The notes: generated by a model from the letters alone, not told the origin. 64,000 bases of DNA from an uncultured Phascolarctobacterium sp. (GCA_949288065.1 CASEIL010000007.1:1-64000); one strand, 5' to 3'; positions 33,734-43,604 are shown, numbered from the stretch's first letter. Numbers and translations: made by a program.

Positions 33734-35905
33734 TTAAAACGTGTACGTTGCCTGCACATTGAAGGTTGCGCCTTCACGCTCACCGGCATAGCCGCGCATA
33801 TTCAAATCAAAATTCCACGGGCTGTCCGGCGTGGGCTGGTAGTTAAAGCCCAGCTCTGCCATGTAGCTGCTGCCCTGCAAGCTCTGCGTGGGTGCTGCAA
33901 GGTTCTGCGCACGCATTTCTGCATCGCCGTTAAATTCGTATTCATAAGCCAGGCCATAATAGGTGCTAAAGGCATTAGCCTTGTTGGTGGTAACCCTTGC
34001 GCCAACACGCAAACGGTCGCTGTTAATGCTGTCGAACTCAAATTTATCGCCTGCTACATTAAAGCTGTCGCCTTCGGTGTAGGTGTGGAAGAATTTGCCG
34101 TACACATCCAAATCGCTGCTTTCACTAAGCGGGATTATTTGCCCAATGCCAATATGTGCGCCGTAGTATTCGCTTTCGCTGTCGTAGCCGTAGTAGTTGC
34201 CGCTGCCGTCACGCAGGGCGTTATCCATATCGCTTTTTAACATACCGGCACGCAGGCTGCCTTCCGTATAAACACCGTGGGCGTTTTCGTACCTTGCAGC
34301 AATACCTCCGCCGTTATAAACAAGGCTGCCGTCGCCGCGGAAGAACTCATTGTTGAACTCGTTAAAAGTGCGGTAATTGCCGCTGCCGTTTTCATAGAAC
34401 ACGCCCCAGCTGAAATCGCCGCCGTTGTGTTCTGTTTCGCTGCCTACGCCGACAATAGTGCTCCAGCCGTTTATTTTAAGGTCGCTGTTTACGTCATATT
34501 TGCTGCGGTTGCCCTGCACGGCGGCAAAGGTTTTAACGCCGTAATTGCCGTCGCGGCTGATAACGTCAAGGCTATCGCTGATTAAATCCGTGCCCTGATT
34601 GATAAACGCTGCGGCAACGGCGCGGTTTTCGGCGACAAGGTCAATTTGGTCTAAATGTTTAACTTTTGTCAAAGTGTATTTTATACTGTTGCCATCAGAA
34701 GCAACTTCTGCCGTACCAGTTCCTTCTATGGAAACACCTGCTGTAAAATTGCCGGTTGAGTTTATATTGTTTACATCAATACCTAAATTTTGACCAGCAA
34801 TAAGCGTCATGCTGTTACCGGTTGTAAGTTCTGCTCCGCCGGTTAAAATTACATTATCATAGTTTAATTTTGTGTTGGCAAGGGCATTAGCTTTATCATT
34901 ATTTGTAATATTAAGTACGGTACTGCCGTTGTTCCATTTAATATTTTCAAAATTAATATCATTAAAATTTTGTACAGATTGCGTGCTGCCGCTCCAACCG
35001 TTAATGCTAAGAGTGTTTCCTGTGCTGCCGGATTTGTTGCCACCAAAAAGTTTGGAATTTGAAATATCGGCAGAATTGCTAATATTTATTGCGTTTTCAT
35101 TAGTTGTACCAGAACCAGCTGAATAACCGCCGTAAATATTAACATTTATAGTACCACCACTGATATTAACAATATTTTTATTGGCATTAGTTGAGGAATG
35201 ACCGCCATAAATGCCTGGATTATCATTACTTGTATTAATAGTGCCACCGCTGATATTTACTGTGTTAGAACTTGCATCAGCCGAACCCCAACCGCCGGCA
35301 ACTTTGCAATTTACAGTTCCTCCGGATATGTTAACTGTATTAATATTTGCTTCACTTTCAAATGAGTTGCCACCATAGACAGAGCCGCCATTAGCGCCAG
35401 TTATTGTGCCGTTGATTATAGTTACTGTATTATTATTGGCATTACCTTTAAAACCTGCATGACCGCCTTCTACGGCCTGTACAGTACCTTCGTTGATAAT
35501 TATATGGTTATCGGAAGCACTGGCTTGAGAAGAAAAACCACCGTAAACAGTGCTGGTTACACTACCGTTATTAATAGTTATATAATTTTCGATAGCATCG
35601 TAGCTTGTGGAAAAACCACCGTAAACTGATTTTATAGTACCATTATTAATTGTTATATTGCCACCTTGGGCTACATTATTATAATTTTGGTCAGTTCCAA
35701 CGCCGTAAATTTCTTCTATATCCCCGTTTTTAATAGTTATGGCATTTCCATTTCCATAAACATTACTATAATTTCCATTTACGATTGTACCGTCACCAGG
35801 TGCGTTAAAATCAGCAGCCGCAGCGGTATTAGAAAAGCAATAGATACCAATACTCCCTGCCGCAAGCAGGCTGATTAAAATTTTATTTTGCAAGTTTGTA
35901 CGCAT
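33734..35905 (-). CDS. Autotransporter 1 (type V secretion, beta-helix passenger)
   Basis: A 723-residue autotransporter. A signal peptide (residues 1-32) is followed by a passenger (about 33-430) of Asn/Gly-rich repeats of the type NNTVNISGGTI...YGG, expected to form a right-handed beta-helix. A C-terminal translocator barrel (about 440-723) ends in TYTF. The barrel has only about 17 substitutions over some 290 residues relative to the copy at 56588-59215, while the passengers differ. It is an adhesin-type surface protein by family; the ligand is unknown. The passenger region is AT-rich compared with neighbours, and the upstream 180 bp are also shared with the other copy. Confidence 0.92.
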   Translation of the reverse strand: MRTNLQNKILISLLAAGSIGIYCFSNTAAAADFNAPGDGTIVNGNYSNVYGNGNAITIKNGDIEEIYGVGTDQNYNNVAQGGNITINNGTIKSVYGGFSTSYDAIENYITINNGSVTSTVYGGFSSQASASDNHIIINEGTVQAVEGGHAGFKGNANNNTVTIINGTITGANGGSVYGGNSFESEANINTVNISGGTVNCKVAGGWGSADASSNTVNISGGTINTSNDNPGIYGGHSSTNANKNIVNISGGTINVNIYGGYSAGSGTTNENAINISNSADISNSKLFGGNKSGSTGNTLSINGWSGSTQSVQNFNDINFENIKWNNGSTVLNITNNDKANALANTKLNYDNVILTGGAELTTGNSMTLIAGQNLGIDVNNINSTGNFTAGVSIEGTGTAEVASDGNSIKYTLTKVKHLDQIDLVAENRAVAAAFINQGTDLISDSLDVISRDGNYGVKTFAAVQGNRSKYDVNSDLKINGWSTIVGVGSETEHNGGDFSWGVFYENGSGNYRTFNEFNNEFFRGDGSLVYNGGGIAARYENAHGVYTEGSLRAGMLKSDMDNALRDGSGNYYGYDSESEYYGAHIGIGQIIPLSESSDLDVYGKFFHTYTEGDSFNVAGDKFEFDSINSDRLRVGARVTTNKANAFSTYYGLAYEYEFNGDAEMRAQNLAAPTQSLQGSSYMAELGFNYQPTPDSPWNFDLNMRGYAGEREGATFNVQATYTF

Positions 35906-36021
35906 AATAAAACCCCCTTTACAAAAATCTATACTTTTTTGTAACAGTGTTTTGATTATTGTAAAGCTAAGAAAATAAGCGCTTTGGCAAGGATTTGCAA
36001 GAGCGAAATAAAACTGATATA

Positions 36022-36080
36022 ATTACAATAAAGTCTGACTTTTTGCAAAAATAACCGTTTGCAATAAAGCCGTACTTTTT
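36022..36080. repeat. Paired 23-bp repeats in the autotransporter 1 promoter region
   Basis: Two imperfect copies (36022-36044 and 36058-36080) share the core CAATAAAG-N4-ACTTTTT and start 36 bp apart. The same pair, with the same distance, lies upstream of autotransporter 2. They may be operators of a common regulator. Confidence 0.6.
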
Positions 36081-36112
36081 GTTTTATCCGCCCGAAGCGG
36101 CAAATGGCATGA

Positions 36113-36182
36113 TTTCCCAAAACCGGCACTTTTTGGGAAGTCATTACTCCTCCCTTCCCAAAAAAGGCTGTTTTTGGGAAGT
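36113..36182. repeat. Two tandem palindromes with TTCCCAAAA arms
   Basis: Two similar 28-bp palindromes (TTCCCAAAA...TTTTTGGGAAGT) start at 36113 and 36155, 42 bp apart. They lie between the autotransporter promoter region and the dnaB terminator. No T run follows them. Confidence 0.7.
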
Positions 36183-36189
36183 GGTAAAA

Positions 36190-36225
36190 TAAAAAGCAGA
36201 AACGCCGATGCGTTTCTGCTTTTTA
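36190..36225 (-). terminator. Terminator of the gdpP-rplI-dnaB operon
   Basis: AAAGCAGAAACG pairs with CGTTTCTGCTTT. On the minus strand a T-rich tail follows the stem, about 15 nt beyond the dnaB stop. Confidence 0.85.
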
Positions 36226-36240
36226 TGCTGCTTTTATTTT

Positions 36241-37596
36241 TTAATTATCCCTTTTTGTTAAACTTACAAACTTGGTGAATTGTTTATGGAAGAATAGGTT
36301 TACGGTGCCGACCGGGCCGTTGCGGTGCTTGGCAACGATAAGCTCAGTGATGTTTTTGTTTTCCGTTTCGGGGTTGTAGTAGTCCTCACGGTACAAAAAC
36401 ATTACAATATCGGCGTCCTGCTCCAAAGAGCCTGATTCGCGCAGGTCCGAAAGCATCGGGCGTTTTACCTGGCGCGATTCCACGCTGCGGCTCAGCTGCG
36501 ACAGCGCGATAATCGGCACGTCCAGCTCGCGCGCCAGCGCTTTAAGCGAGCGGGAAATTTCGGAAACCTCCTGCTGGCGGTCACCGCTGGTATTGCGCTT
36601 GCCGCTGCCCTGCATTAACTGCAAATAGTCGACGACGATTAAATCAAGCCCGTGCTCGGCCTTTAAACGGCGTGCGCGGCTGCGCATTTCCATCGCCGTT
36701 ATGCCCGCCGTGTCGTCGATATAAATCTGCGCCGCGCTGAGCGAATCAGCAGTTTGTATCAGCTGCATCCAGTCCTCGTCGCGCAGCTCGCCGATACGCA
36801 GGCGCTGCGAATCTATGTTGGCTTCGGCGCACAGCATACGCTGCACCAGCTGTTCCTTGCTCATTTCCAAACTGAAAAAGGCTACAACTTTCGGCTTGCC
36901 GTCCATCTGCCTGCCGCTGCGGATAGCCACGTTCTGCACAATGTTCAGCGAAAGCGCCGTTTTACCCATGGAAGGGCGCGCCGCTAAGATGATAAAATCG
37001 CTGCCGTGCAGGCCGCTGGTTAAATTGTCAAAATCCACAAAGCCGGTGGGCAGGCCGGTTAAGCCGTTTTTGTTGTTCATCAGCGCCTCAATATCGCGGA
37101 AGGAATCCATTACGATATTGTTAATAGGCACAAAGTCGGTGTCCTTTTTACGGTTGGAAATTTCCAGTATCTTTTTTTCAGCGTTGTCGATAATATCGCT
37201 GACATCCTCGCTGCCTTCATAACCCATTTCCGCAATTTCCGTGGCGCTGCGCACCAGCTGGCGCAGAATGGATTTTTCTTCGACGATACCGGCGTGGTAA
37301 ACCACGTTCGCCGCCGTCGGCACGGCGTTAGCCAGCGACGTGATGTAGGCAATGCCGCCCACGTCCTCCAGCTTGCCGTTTTTCTTTAAAACCTCCGTTA
37401 CCGTTACCATATCGACGGCTTCGTTGCGGTTGTAAAGCTCCACCATGGCGTTAAAAATAACCTTATGCGCCTCGCGGTAAAAGTCCATCGCCTGCAATTT
37501 TTCCATTACTTTGGAGATGGCCTCGCGCTCTAAGAGCATTGCGCCCAGCACGGCCTGTTCTGCTTCTATGTTTTGCGGGGGTACTCTGTCAATCAT
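36241..37596 (-). CDS. dnaB: Replicative DNA helicase DnaB
   Basis: A 451-residue hexameric helicase with the N-terminal domain beginning RVPPQNIEAEQAVLGAML, Walker A ARPSMGKTALSLN (about residue 210), LIVVDYLQLMQGSGKR for Walker B, and the C-terminal DLRESGSLEQDADIVMFLYR. It unwinds DNA at the replication fork and loads primase. It is the last gene of the yybS-gdpP-rplI-dnaB operon, a normal Firmicute order. Confidence 0.98.
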   Translation of the reverse strand: MIDRVPPQNIEAEQAVLGAMLLEREAISKVMEKLQAMDFYREAHKVIFNAMVELYNRNEAVDMVTVTEVLKKNGKLEDVGGIAYITSLANAVPTAANVVYHAGIVEEKSILRQLVRSATEIAEMGYEGSEDVSDIIDNAEKKILEISNRKKDTDFVPINNIVMDSFRDIEALMNNKNGLTGLPTGFVDFDNLTSGLHGSDFIILAARPSMGKTALSLNIVQNVAIRSGRQMDGKPKVVAFFSLEMSKEQLVQRMLCAEANIDSQRLRIGELRDEDWMQLIQTADSLSAAQIYIDDTAGITAMEMRSRARRLKAEHGLDLIVVDYLQLMQGSGKRNTSGDRQQEVSEISRSLKALARELDVPIIALSQLSRSVESRQVKRPMLSDLRESGSLEQDADIVMFLYREDYYNPETENKNITELIVAKHRNGPVGTVNLFFHKQFTKFVSLTKRDN

Positions 37597-37606
37597 GGCG
37601 CGCGCC

Positions 37607-38053
37607 TTATTCTGCCGCTACGGTTACGGCAAACTCGGCAGAAATTTCCGGGTGCAGTTTGGCAACGGCGGTGTATTCGCCAATGCCCTTCACGGCGGAT
37701 TTTAATTCTACCTTGCGGCGGTCAATATCAAGTTTGGTCTGCTCAATTAAAGCCTCGGCCACGTCCTTGCTGGTTACGCTGCCGAACATTTTGCCGTTTT
37801 CGCCCACGCGCACCTTAACAATAACGTGCACCTTTTTCAGCTGGGCTGCCAGCATAACGGCTTCGTCCTTGCGCTGTGCGGCGCGGTGTGCTTCGGTAGC
37901 CTTGTTCTGCTTAGCCTGGTTTAAATTGGCTGCATTGGCTTCCTTAGCCATTTTGCGCGGCAGCAGGTAGTTGCGGCCATAGCCTTCTGCGGTTTCAACA
38001 ATATCACCTTTTTTACCTAAATTTTTAACGTCCTGCAACAGAATCACTTTCAT
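37607..38053 (-). CDS. rplI: 50S ribosomal protein L9
   Basis: A 148-residue protein with the L9 N-terminal signature MKVILLQDVKNLGKKGDIVE and GYGRNYLLPRKMA, then a long connecting helix and the C-terminal RNA-binding domain. It overlaps the end of gdpP by 29 nt and lies 10 nt before dnaB. Confidence 0.98.
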   Translation of the reverse strand: MKVILLQDVKNLGKKGDIVETAEGYGRNYLLPRKMAKEANAANLNQAKQNKATEAHRAAQRKDEAVMLAAQLKKVHVIVKVRVGENGKMFGSVTSKDVAEALIEQTKLDIDRRKVELKSAVKGIGEYTAVAKLHPEISAEFAVTVAAE

Positions 38054-40097
38054 TGTTATCTTCCTCCAACTGTTTTTTAGCCAGTGCTACAATTTGTTTT
38101 TTAACTTCTTCCACACTGATATTTTTAAGCTGCACGCCGGCCACCGTCTGGTGCCCGCCGCCGCCAAGCTCTTCCATAATAATCTGCACGTTTACCGTGC
38201 CGTCGCTGCGGGCGCTTACACCCAGCGAACCGTCGGCCGAATATTCCGTAATAACCACGCTCATGCACACGCCGGCAATGTTTACCATCGCATCGGCGGC
38301 CTGCGCCGCGATAACGGACGACCGTACTTCCTTCGGCGCGTCGTTATACACCGAAATGACAATGCCCGGCTCCGGCGTTTGAGCTTCGGCAATCAGCCGC
38401 GATTTTATCTGCACGGAATCCAAATCGTCCTTAAACAGCTGGCGCACCATGTTCGGGTCGGCACCGCTGCGGCGCAAAAGCGCTGCCGCTTCAAAGGTAC
38501 GCTCGCCCGTCTGCACGGCAAAGTTTTTGGTGTCAACCACAATGCCGGCATACAGCGCCGTGGCCTCGCCCTTGGTAAACTCCAGCCTGTCGTTAAAGTA
38601 GCCCACCAGCTCCGTAACCAGCTCGCTGGTTGAGGACGACGACGGTTCCATGTACTGCAAGGTGGTGTTTTTAATAGCATCCTCCGCGCGGCGGTGATGG
38701 TCGATAATAATGCGCCACGGTATCGCCTCCAGCACCTTCTGGCTGGCGCAGAGCATTTTGCGGTGATGGTCAACCAGCACTAAAAGGGATTTAGGCGCCA
38801 CTAATTTCAGCGCTTCTTCTTCCTCAATCATAATATCGGCGTAAACATCGTCCTCGTCCATCAGCTTCATATCGTTGCTGCGCAGGGTTTCGGCAATTTT
38901 GCGCACCGATTCGTTCTGTCCGCTGACGACAATATAGGTTTCCTTGCCCAAACTGCGCGCCAGTTTTGCCATGCCGATGGCGCTGCCGATAGCGTCAAAA
39001 TCTTCCATGGTGTGGCCCATAACAAAAATTTTCTCCGCCGACAGCATCAGCTCGTGCACGGTGTGCGCCACAATGCGGGCACGCACGCGCGTGCTTTTAG
39101 CCGCCACGGTGGCAATGCCGCCAAAAAATTGCAGGCTGCCGCCGATGGCCACAACCACCTGGTCGCCGCCGCGCCCCAGCGCCAAATCAAGCGCTTTAGC
39201 CGCGTTAAGGCTTACTTCTTCCAGGCTGCGCCCGTCGCAGGCAATGCCCACGCTGATAGTAGGCGTAATTTTGTTGCCAACCTGAATTTCGTGTATCTTT
39301 TCCAGAACAGGGAACTTCTTTTCCATTAAATCCTGCAAGGAGGCCTGGTTAATGCCGATGAGGTAACTTTCCTTATTATTGGCAAGGATGAAGCCGTTTT
39401 CTTCCTCCGCCCATTTACTTAAAACCTCGTTAACCTCGCCGGAGATATTGGCGCGCGTGCTTTCGCCCATGCCCTTGGTAACATCCTCATAGTTATCAAA
39501 GCGCACATAGGCCAGGCACAGCTTTTCGTTGGCGTATTTTTGCCGCAGCAGCTCAAAATCCGTCACGTCAGTTAAGTAGAAAATCAGGCTGTTGCCTTTA
39601 ACTTCCTTTTTGCCGCTGCGTTCGCCGGTCTGCACGCGGCAGTGGCGCAGCCTGTAATAACGCCCGTTAATAAGCAGCAGGCGCTCGCCGTCCTTAATGC
39701 TTAAAGCGTCAAAGGCGTTTTCCGGCAGGTCAAAAATTTCTTCCGGGCGCTTGCCGTCTACATTTTTGGTTCCGGCGTTAGCCGCATATTCCACAAACAG
39801 CTCGTTTTTCCATTGCAGCTTGCCATCCTGCCCAAACACCGCCATGGCCACGTCAAGGTTCTGCACGGCGTTGTGGCTGGTGCGCTCAATGTTGCGCACA
39901 ATGGTATCAAGGTAGCCGTTAAACTGAATTTCCTTAGCGTAAAAACAGCGGCGGCTGTACCAGTACAGCCCGCCCATAGCGCCAACGCCAAGGGGCAGCC
40001 ACCACCAGCCGTAGCAGGTTAAAATAATGGTAAACGCCGCCATAATGCCCAGCGGCACCCGCATATCGTTCCAAAAGTTCCAGATTTTGTTAAACAT
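38025..40097 (-). CDS. gdpP: Cyclic-di-AMP phosphodiesterase GdpP (DHH/DHHA1)
   Basis: A 690-residue membrane-bound enzyme that cuts c-di-AMP to pApA. Two N-terminal membrane helices (residues 15-55) are followed by a PAS-like domain, a degenerate GGDEF domain (about 170-310), the DHH domain (GHTMEDFDAIGSAIGMA, LVDHHRKML) and DHHA1 with GGGGHQTVAGVQL near the end. Length and order match GdpP/YybT. It is the second gene of the operon. Confidence 0.97.
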   Translation of the reverse strand: MFNKIWNFWNDMRVPLGIMAAFTIILTCYGWWWLPLGVGAMGGLYWYSRRCFYAKEIQFNGYLDTIVRNIERTSHNAVQNLDVAMAVFGQDGKLQWKNELFVEYAANAGTKNVDGKRPEEIFDLPENAFDALSIKDGERLLLINGRYYRLRHCRVQTGERSGKKEVKGNSLIFYLTDVTDFELLRQKYANEKLCLAYVRFDNYEDVTKGMGESTRANISGEVNEVLSKWAEEENGFILANNKESYLIGINQASLQDLMEKKFPVLEKIHEIQVGNKITPTISVGIACDGRSLEEVSLNAAKALDLALGRGGDQVVVAIGGSLQFFGGIATVAAKSTRVRARIVAHTVHELMLSAEKIFVMGHTMEDFDAIGSAIGMAKLARSLGKETYIVVSGQNESVRKIAETLRSNDMKLMDEDDVYADIMIEEEEALKLVAPKSLLVLVDHHRKMLCASQKVLEAIPWRIIIDHHRRAEDAIKNTTLQYMEPSSSSTSELVTELVGYFNDRLEFTKGEATALYAGIVVDTKNFAVQTGERTFEAAALLRRSGADPNMVRQLFKDDLDSVQIKSRLIAEAQTPEPGIVISVYNDAPKEVRSSVIAAQAADAMVNIAGVCMSVVITEYSADGSLGVSARSDGTVNVQIIMEELGGGGHQTVAGVQLKNISVEEVKKQIVALAKKQLEEDNNESDSVAGR

Positions 40098-40110
40098 TTT
40101 ACCGCACTCC

Positions 40111-41061
40111 TTACAGGCTGCGTTTTTTCAAACCACGGTAATCCAAAACTGTCTCAAACGCACCCAAAAGTACAATCATTTGTGAAATTATCTGCACCGC
40201 AAAGGCTAAAATAATAGCCATCGTGCCCCACCAGCGGGGCTTTGCGTTTTTGTTAAGCCACCAGAACACCACTGCCAAGCCCTGCACAAAAAACACCACG
40301 CTGGTCAGCATCTGCAAATTGGCGGCCAAATCGTAAACAAACTTTGGCGCGTCGCTGTAAAACGCCATTACTATCACCGAAAGGGCATAGGGCCAGATAA
40401 GCCTTTCCGGCACGCGCCAGCTGGTAAACGGCGGCAGCGGTGCAAATGCCACGCCCATTTTGCCCAGTATTTTGCGCGCCGCCATATAGTTGGCAAAGGC
40501 CAGAATAGGCGAGCACACAATGAACGACGCCGGCAAAATTAAACGGATGGTTTGCAAAAGTTCCTTATTGCTCTGTACTGCCGCGGCAATGTCAGCTTCC
40601 GACATGCCTGCCTCACGGTAGTAGGCTTCGCTTTCCTGCAACGCCTGCTGCAAGCCTTCAAACATCATATCCACCGGATTGGTGCCCATAACCAGCATAC
40701 CCAGCGCAATGCTTAAAACAATGGAAACCAGCGTCGCCGCCGAAGAATAGAAAAGCGTTTTGCCCGGCTCAAAGCCGCGGTGCATACATTCGCCCAGCAC
40801 CAGCCCCAACAGGCCGAACATTGCCATAATAGAAAGCGACTGCACAGGGCCTAAAAGCGAGCCGATAACGGCGCAGGACACGATTAAGCTCATCACGCTC
40901 CAGCGCAGGCCGTTGCGCATGCCGCACACCGCAATGGGCACCGGCCACAAAAAGCTGAACAGCGCGCCCAGCACGGGCAGATACGCGCCCAAAATTGCAA
41001 ACAAAACGGCAATAGCCGCTAAAATACCGGCTTCTACCATTTCTGAAGTTTTTCTTACCAA
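40111..41061 (-). CDS. yybS: DUF2232 membrane protein (YybS-like)
   Basis: A 316-residue protein with about eight hydrophobic segments, matching the DUF2232/YybS family that precedes gdpP in Firmicutes. I place the start at TTG 41061 because GGAGG lies 7 nt upstream; the ATG at 41040 is an alternative. It has charged loops and a conserved-looking PLPPFTSWRVPE segment near residue 210. The function is unknown, but the linkage to c-di-AMP turnover and replication genes is conserved. Confidence 0.88.
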   Translation of the reverse strand: MVRKTSEMVEAGILAAIAVLFAILGAYLPVLGALFSFLWPVPIAVCGMRNGLRWSVMSLIVSCAVIGSLLGPVQSLSIMAMFGLLGLVLGECMHRGFEPGKTLFYSSAATLVSIVLSIALGMLVMGTNPVDMMFEGLQQALQESEAYYREAGMSEADIAAAVQSNKELLQTIRLILPASFIVCSPILAFANYMAARKILGKMGVAFAPLPPFTSWRVPERLIWPYALSVIVMAFYSDAPKFVYDLAANLQMLTSVVFFVQGLAVVFWWLNKNAKPRWWGTMAIILAFAVQIISQMIVLLGAFETVLDYRGLKKRSL

Positions 41062-41218
41062 ACAGTTTCCTCCTTTAATAACAGGGCATACGCCCACATA
41101 ATTATATTTTACCGCAAAAAGGCAAAAAAGCAAAGCAAAACTAAGCGGCAGAATATTTGTAAAAATACCTTAAACAATGTTAAAATTAAAAAAACACCAC
41201 TTAAAAGGAGCTTTGGCT

Positions 41219-42163
41219 ATGCTTAAACATACAGTTTGCGGGCGTTTTGCCCCCTCGCCCAGCGGCAGAATGCACCTTGGCAATATTTTTTGCGCGCTTC
41301 TGGCGTGGCTTAGCGCCCGGGCGCAAAGCGGCACTATGCTGCTGCGCATTGAAGATTTGGACACCTCGCGCTGCACGGAAGAAAAGGCGCAGGTGTTAAT
41401 GGACGACCTTTTATGGCTGGGGCTGGACTGGGATTACGGCGCAGCGCCCGGCAAACCGGCAGACGAATTTTACCAGAGCCGCCGCAGCGGGATATATAAA
41501 AAATATTTTGACATGCTTGCCGCGCAGGATTTAATTTACCCCTGTTTTTGCACGCGCGCCGAACTGCACGCCGCCAGCGCACCGCACGCCAGCGACGGGC
41601 ATTTTGTGTACCCCGGCACCTGCCGCCGTTTAACGGCGGCACAGCGCGCCGCCAAACTGGCGGGCGCGCACAAATGCGCGTGGCGCATTAAGGTGCCGGA
41701 CGAAACGCTGACCTTTAACGATTTGCACTATGGCACGCAAAGCCTGAACCTTGCACGCGAGTGGGGCGATTTTATCGTGCGCCGCAGCGACGGCATTTAC
41801 GCTTACCAGCTGGCCGTAGTTATCGACGACGCGCTGATGGGCGTAACGGAAGTTATCCGCGGCAGCGATTTGTTAAGTTCAACCCTGCCGCAGCTGTACC
41901 TTTACAAGCTGCTGGGCTTTACGCCGCCGCAGTTTGGGCATTTGCCGCTTTTAACCGCCGCCGACGGACGCCGCCTTGCCAAGCGCGATATGGATTTGGA
42001 CATGGGCGCGCTGCGCAGCGAATTTACGCCGCAGCAGGTTTTGGGGCAGCTTGCCTTTTTAGCAGGGCTGCTTGAGCGCCCCGAAGCCGTTACCGCCAAC
42101 GAACTGATACCATTGTTCAGCTGGGAAAAGATACCCCGAAATAATATTACTGCCGTAAATTAA
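41219..42163 (+). CDS. gluQ: Glutamyl-Q tRNA(Asp) synthetase
   Basis: A 314-residue truncated glutamyl-tRNA synthetase homologue. It has the HIGH-type motif FAPSPSGRMHLGN, a zinc-site pattern (CFCTRAEL ... YPGTCR), VIDDALMGVTEVIRGSDLL and a KMSKS-like AKRDMD. It lacks the C-terminal anticodon-binding domain, so it attaches Glu to queuosine in tRNA-Asp rather than charging tRNA-Glu. The ATG at 41219 has AAAGGAG upstream. It is divergent from the yybS operon. The tRNA-Asp gene at 51815 encodes its expected substrate. Confidence 0.95.
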   Translation: MLKHTVCGRFAPSPSGRMHLGNIFCALLAWLSARAQSGTMLLRIEDLDTSRCTEEKAQVLMDDLLWLGLDWDYGAAPGKPADEFYQSRRSGIYKKYFDMLAAQDLIYPCFCTRAELHAASAPHASDGHFVYPGTCRRLTAAQRAAKLAGAHKCAWRIKVPDETLTFNDLHYGTQSLNLAREWGDFIVRRSDGIYAYQLAVVIDDALMGVTEVIRGSDLLSSTLPQLYLYKLLGFTPPQFGHLPLLTAADGRRLAKRDMDLDMGALRSEFTPQQVLGQLAFLAGLLERPEAVTANELIPLFSWEKIPRNNITAVN

Positions 42164-42165
42164 CA

Positions 42166-42197
42166 GAACCTCCGCTAAAATGCGGAGGTTCTTATTT
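42166..42197. terminator. Terminator between gluQ and the FAD-oxidase genes
   Basis: GAACCTCCGC / GCGGAGGTTC with a 6-nt loop and TTATTTTT tail. Confidence 0.85.
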
Positions 42198-42206
42198 TTG
42201 CTGTTA

Positions 42207-43604
42207 TTAAATGTTAAATACCTTGCCGGGGTTCAAAATGCCTTTCGGGTCCAGCGCTTTTTTAATGGCGCGCATCATTTGCATTTCCACGGGGTTGGTG
42301 TATTTTTCCATAGCAGGCAGCTTCTTCGCGCCAATGCCGTGCTCGCCGCTCAGGCGTCCGCCCAGGCTGTAAACGTAAGCATAGGCTTCGGCGTGGAACT
42401 CATTAAGCTGCTTTTCCCATTCCTCGTCGCTCAAATCGCATTTCAAAATCTGGAAATGCAGGTTGCCGTCGCCCGCATGGGCCAGGCACAGCAACTTAAA
42501 GCTGTACTTTTTGGAAACCTCATTCAAATGCTCAATGCATTCGGCAATTTTATCAACCGGCACTACAAGGTCGTCCGAGGTGCTGATAAGGCTCAGCACG
42601 CGGGTGGATTCCAGGCAGTTGCGGCGGATTTTCCATACGCGCTCATCGGCTTCCAACACGTCGGTAGCGCCGCTGGCGGTGCAGATTTCGTCAAGCTGCT
42701 CCATTTTGCTTTCCAGTTCTTCCTCGTTAAAGGTTTCTACCGTAATAATTACATAGTAGCCGTCCTCGTAATGCGGCAGCTTCAGTTCGCAGTAATCGCT
42801 GGCGCTGCGCACAAAGCCGTTGTCCATAAACTCTACGCTGGTCGGGTTCAAACCGGCTTTAATCAAATTCGGCACTACGCCGATGGCTTTATCAAGCTCG
42901 GTGAAGATTGCTAAAATATCCAGCTTGTACGGGCACAGAGGCAAAAGTTTCAGGCTGGCCTTGGTGATAATGCCCAGTGTGCCTTCGCTGCCCATGATGA
43001 GCTGCTCCAGGCAGTAGCCGGTGCTGTTCTTTTTAAGGGTAGAGCCCAGCGTTACAATATCGCCGGTAGGCGTAACCGCCTCAATGGAATAAACCTGATT
43101 GCGGGTGGTGCCGTAGCGCACAGCCTTGTTGCCGCCCGCGTTGGTGGCAATGTTGCCGCCGATAAGGCAGCTGTCGGCGCTGCACGGGTCGCCCGCATAC
43201 AAAAAGCCTTCCTTGTTGGCGTATTCCTGAATTTCCAGCGTTCTGGCGCCGGCCTCAACCACCATGTACATGCCTTCCTTGTTCAGCTCAAGGATTTTGT
43301 CCATGCGCTCCATCAGCATTACAATGCCGCCGCAAACGGGCACTGCGCCGCAGGATACGCTGGTACCGGCGCTGCGCGGGGTTACCGGCACGTCAAATTT
43401 GTTGGCAATTTTCATTACGGCTGCCACCTCTTCGGTGTTGGCAGGCGCAACTACTACCTCTGGCAGGTGATGGTAATGCGGGTCGGTTTCTTCATCCGTT
43501 TTATATTTATCAAGCGTTTCGGGGTCGGTCATTACATGTTCTGCGCCCACTGCTTTACGCAGAGCCTCCAATACTTCCTCGGTGACCGGTTTATAATTCA
43601 TCAT
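42207..43604 (-). CDS. FAD-linked oxidase (GlcD/D-lactate dehydrogenase type), copy 2
   Basis: A 465-residue flavoprotein of the VAO/PCMH fold. FAD-binding landmarks are PRSAGTSVSCGAVPVCGGIV (about residues 75-95) and GDPCSADSCLIGGNIATNAGG (about 135-155); the C-terminal cap ends with LSGEHGIGAKKL and LDPKGILNPGKVF. Family members oxidise D-lactate, glycolate or D-2-hydroxyglutarate. It follows a close paralogue by about 40 nt; no electron-transfer flavoprotein or CCG-type partner gene is adjacent. Substrate specificity cannot be read from the sequence. Confidence 0.93.
   Translation of the reverse strand: MMNYKPVTEEVLEALRKAVGAEHVMTDPETLDKYKTDEETDPHYHHLPEVVVAPANTEEVAAVMKIANKFDVPVTPRSAGTSVSCGAVPVCGGIVMLMERMDKILELNKEGMYMVVEAGARTLEIQEYANKEGFLYAGDPCSADSCLIGGNIATNAGGNKAVRYGTTRNQVYSIEAVTPTGDIVTLGSTLKKNSTGYCLEQLIMGSEGTLGIITKASLKLLPLCPYKLDILAIFTELDKAIGVVPNLIKAGLNPTSVEFMDNGFVRSASDYCELKLPHYEDGYYVIITVETFNEEELESKMEQLDEICTASGATDVLEADERVWKIRRNCLESTRVLSLISTSDDLVVPVDKIAECIEHLNEVSKKYSFKLLCLAHAGDGNLHFQILKCDLSDEEWEKQLNEFHAEAYAYVYSLGGRLSGEHGIGAKKLPAMEKYTNPVEMQMMRAIKKALDPKGILNPGKVFNI

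Larger units (their letters stand above)
35906..36240. other. Intergenic region upstream of autotransporter 1
   Basis: No gene is supported here. It holds the promoter region shared with autotransporter 2 (about 35906-36100), with direct repeats at 36022 and 36058, then two TTCCCAAAA palindromes at 36113-36182, and the dnaB terminator at 36190-36225. Confidence 0.7.

Noticed and set aside
35956..36144. Small minus-strand open frame upstream of autotransporter 1
   Set aside because: It consists of repeated promoter-region DNA (KVRLYCK twice) that is shared, with changes, by the other autotransporter; no coding signal.
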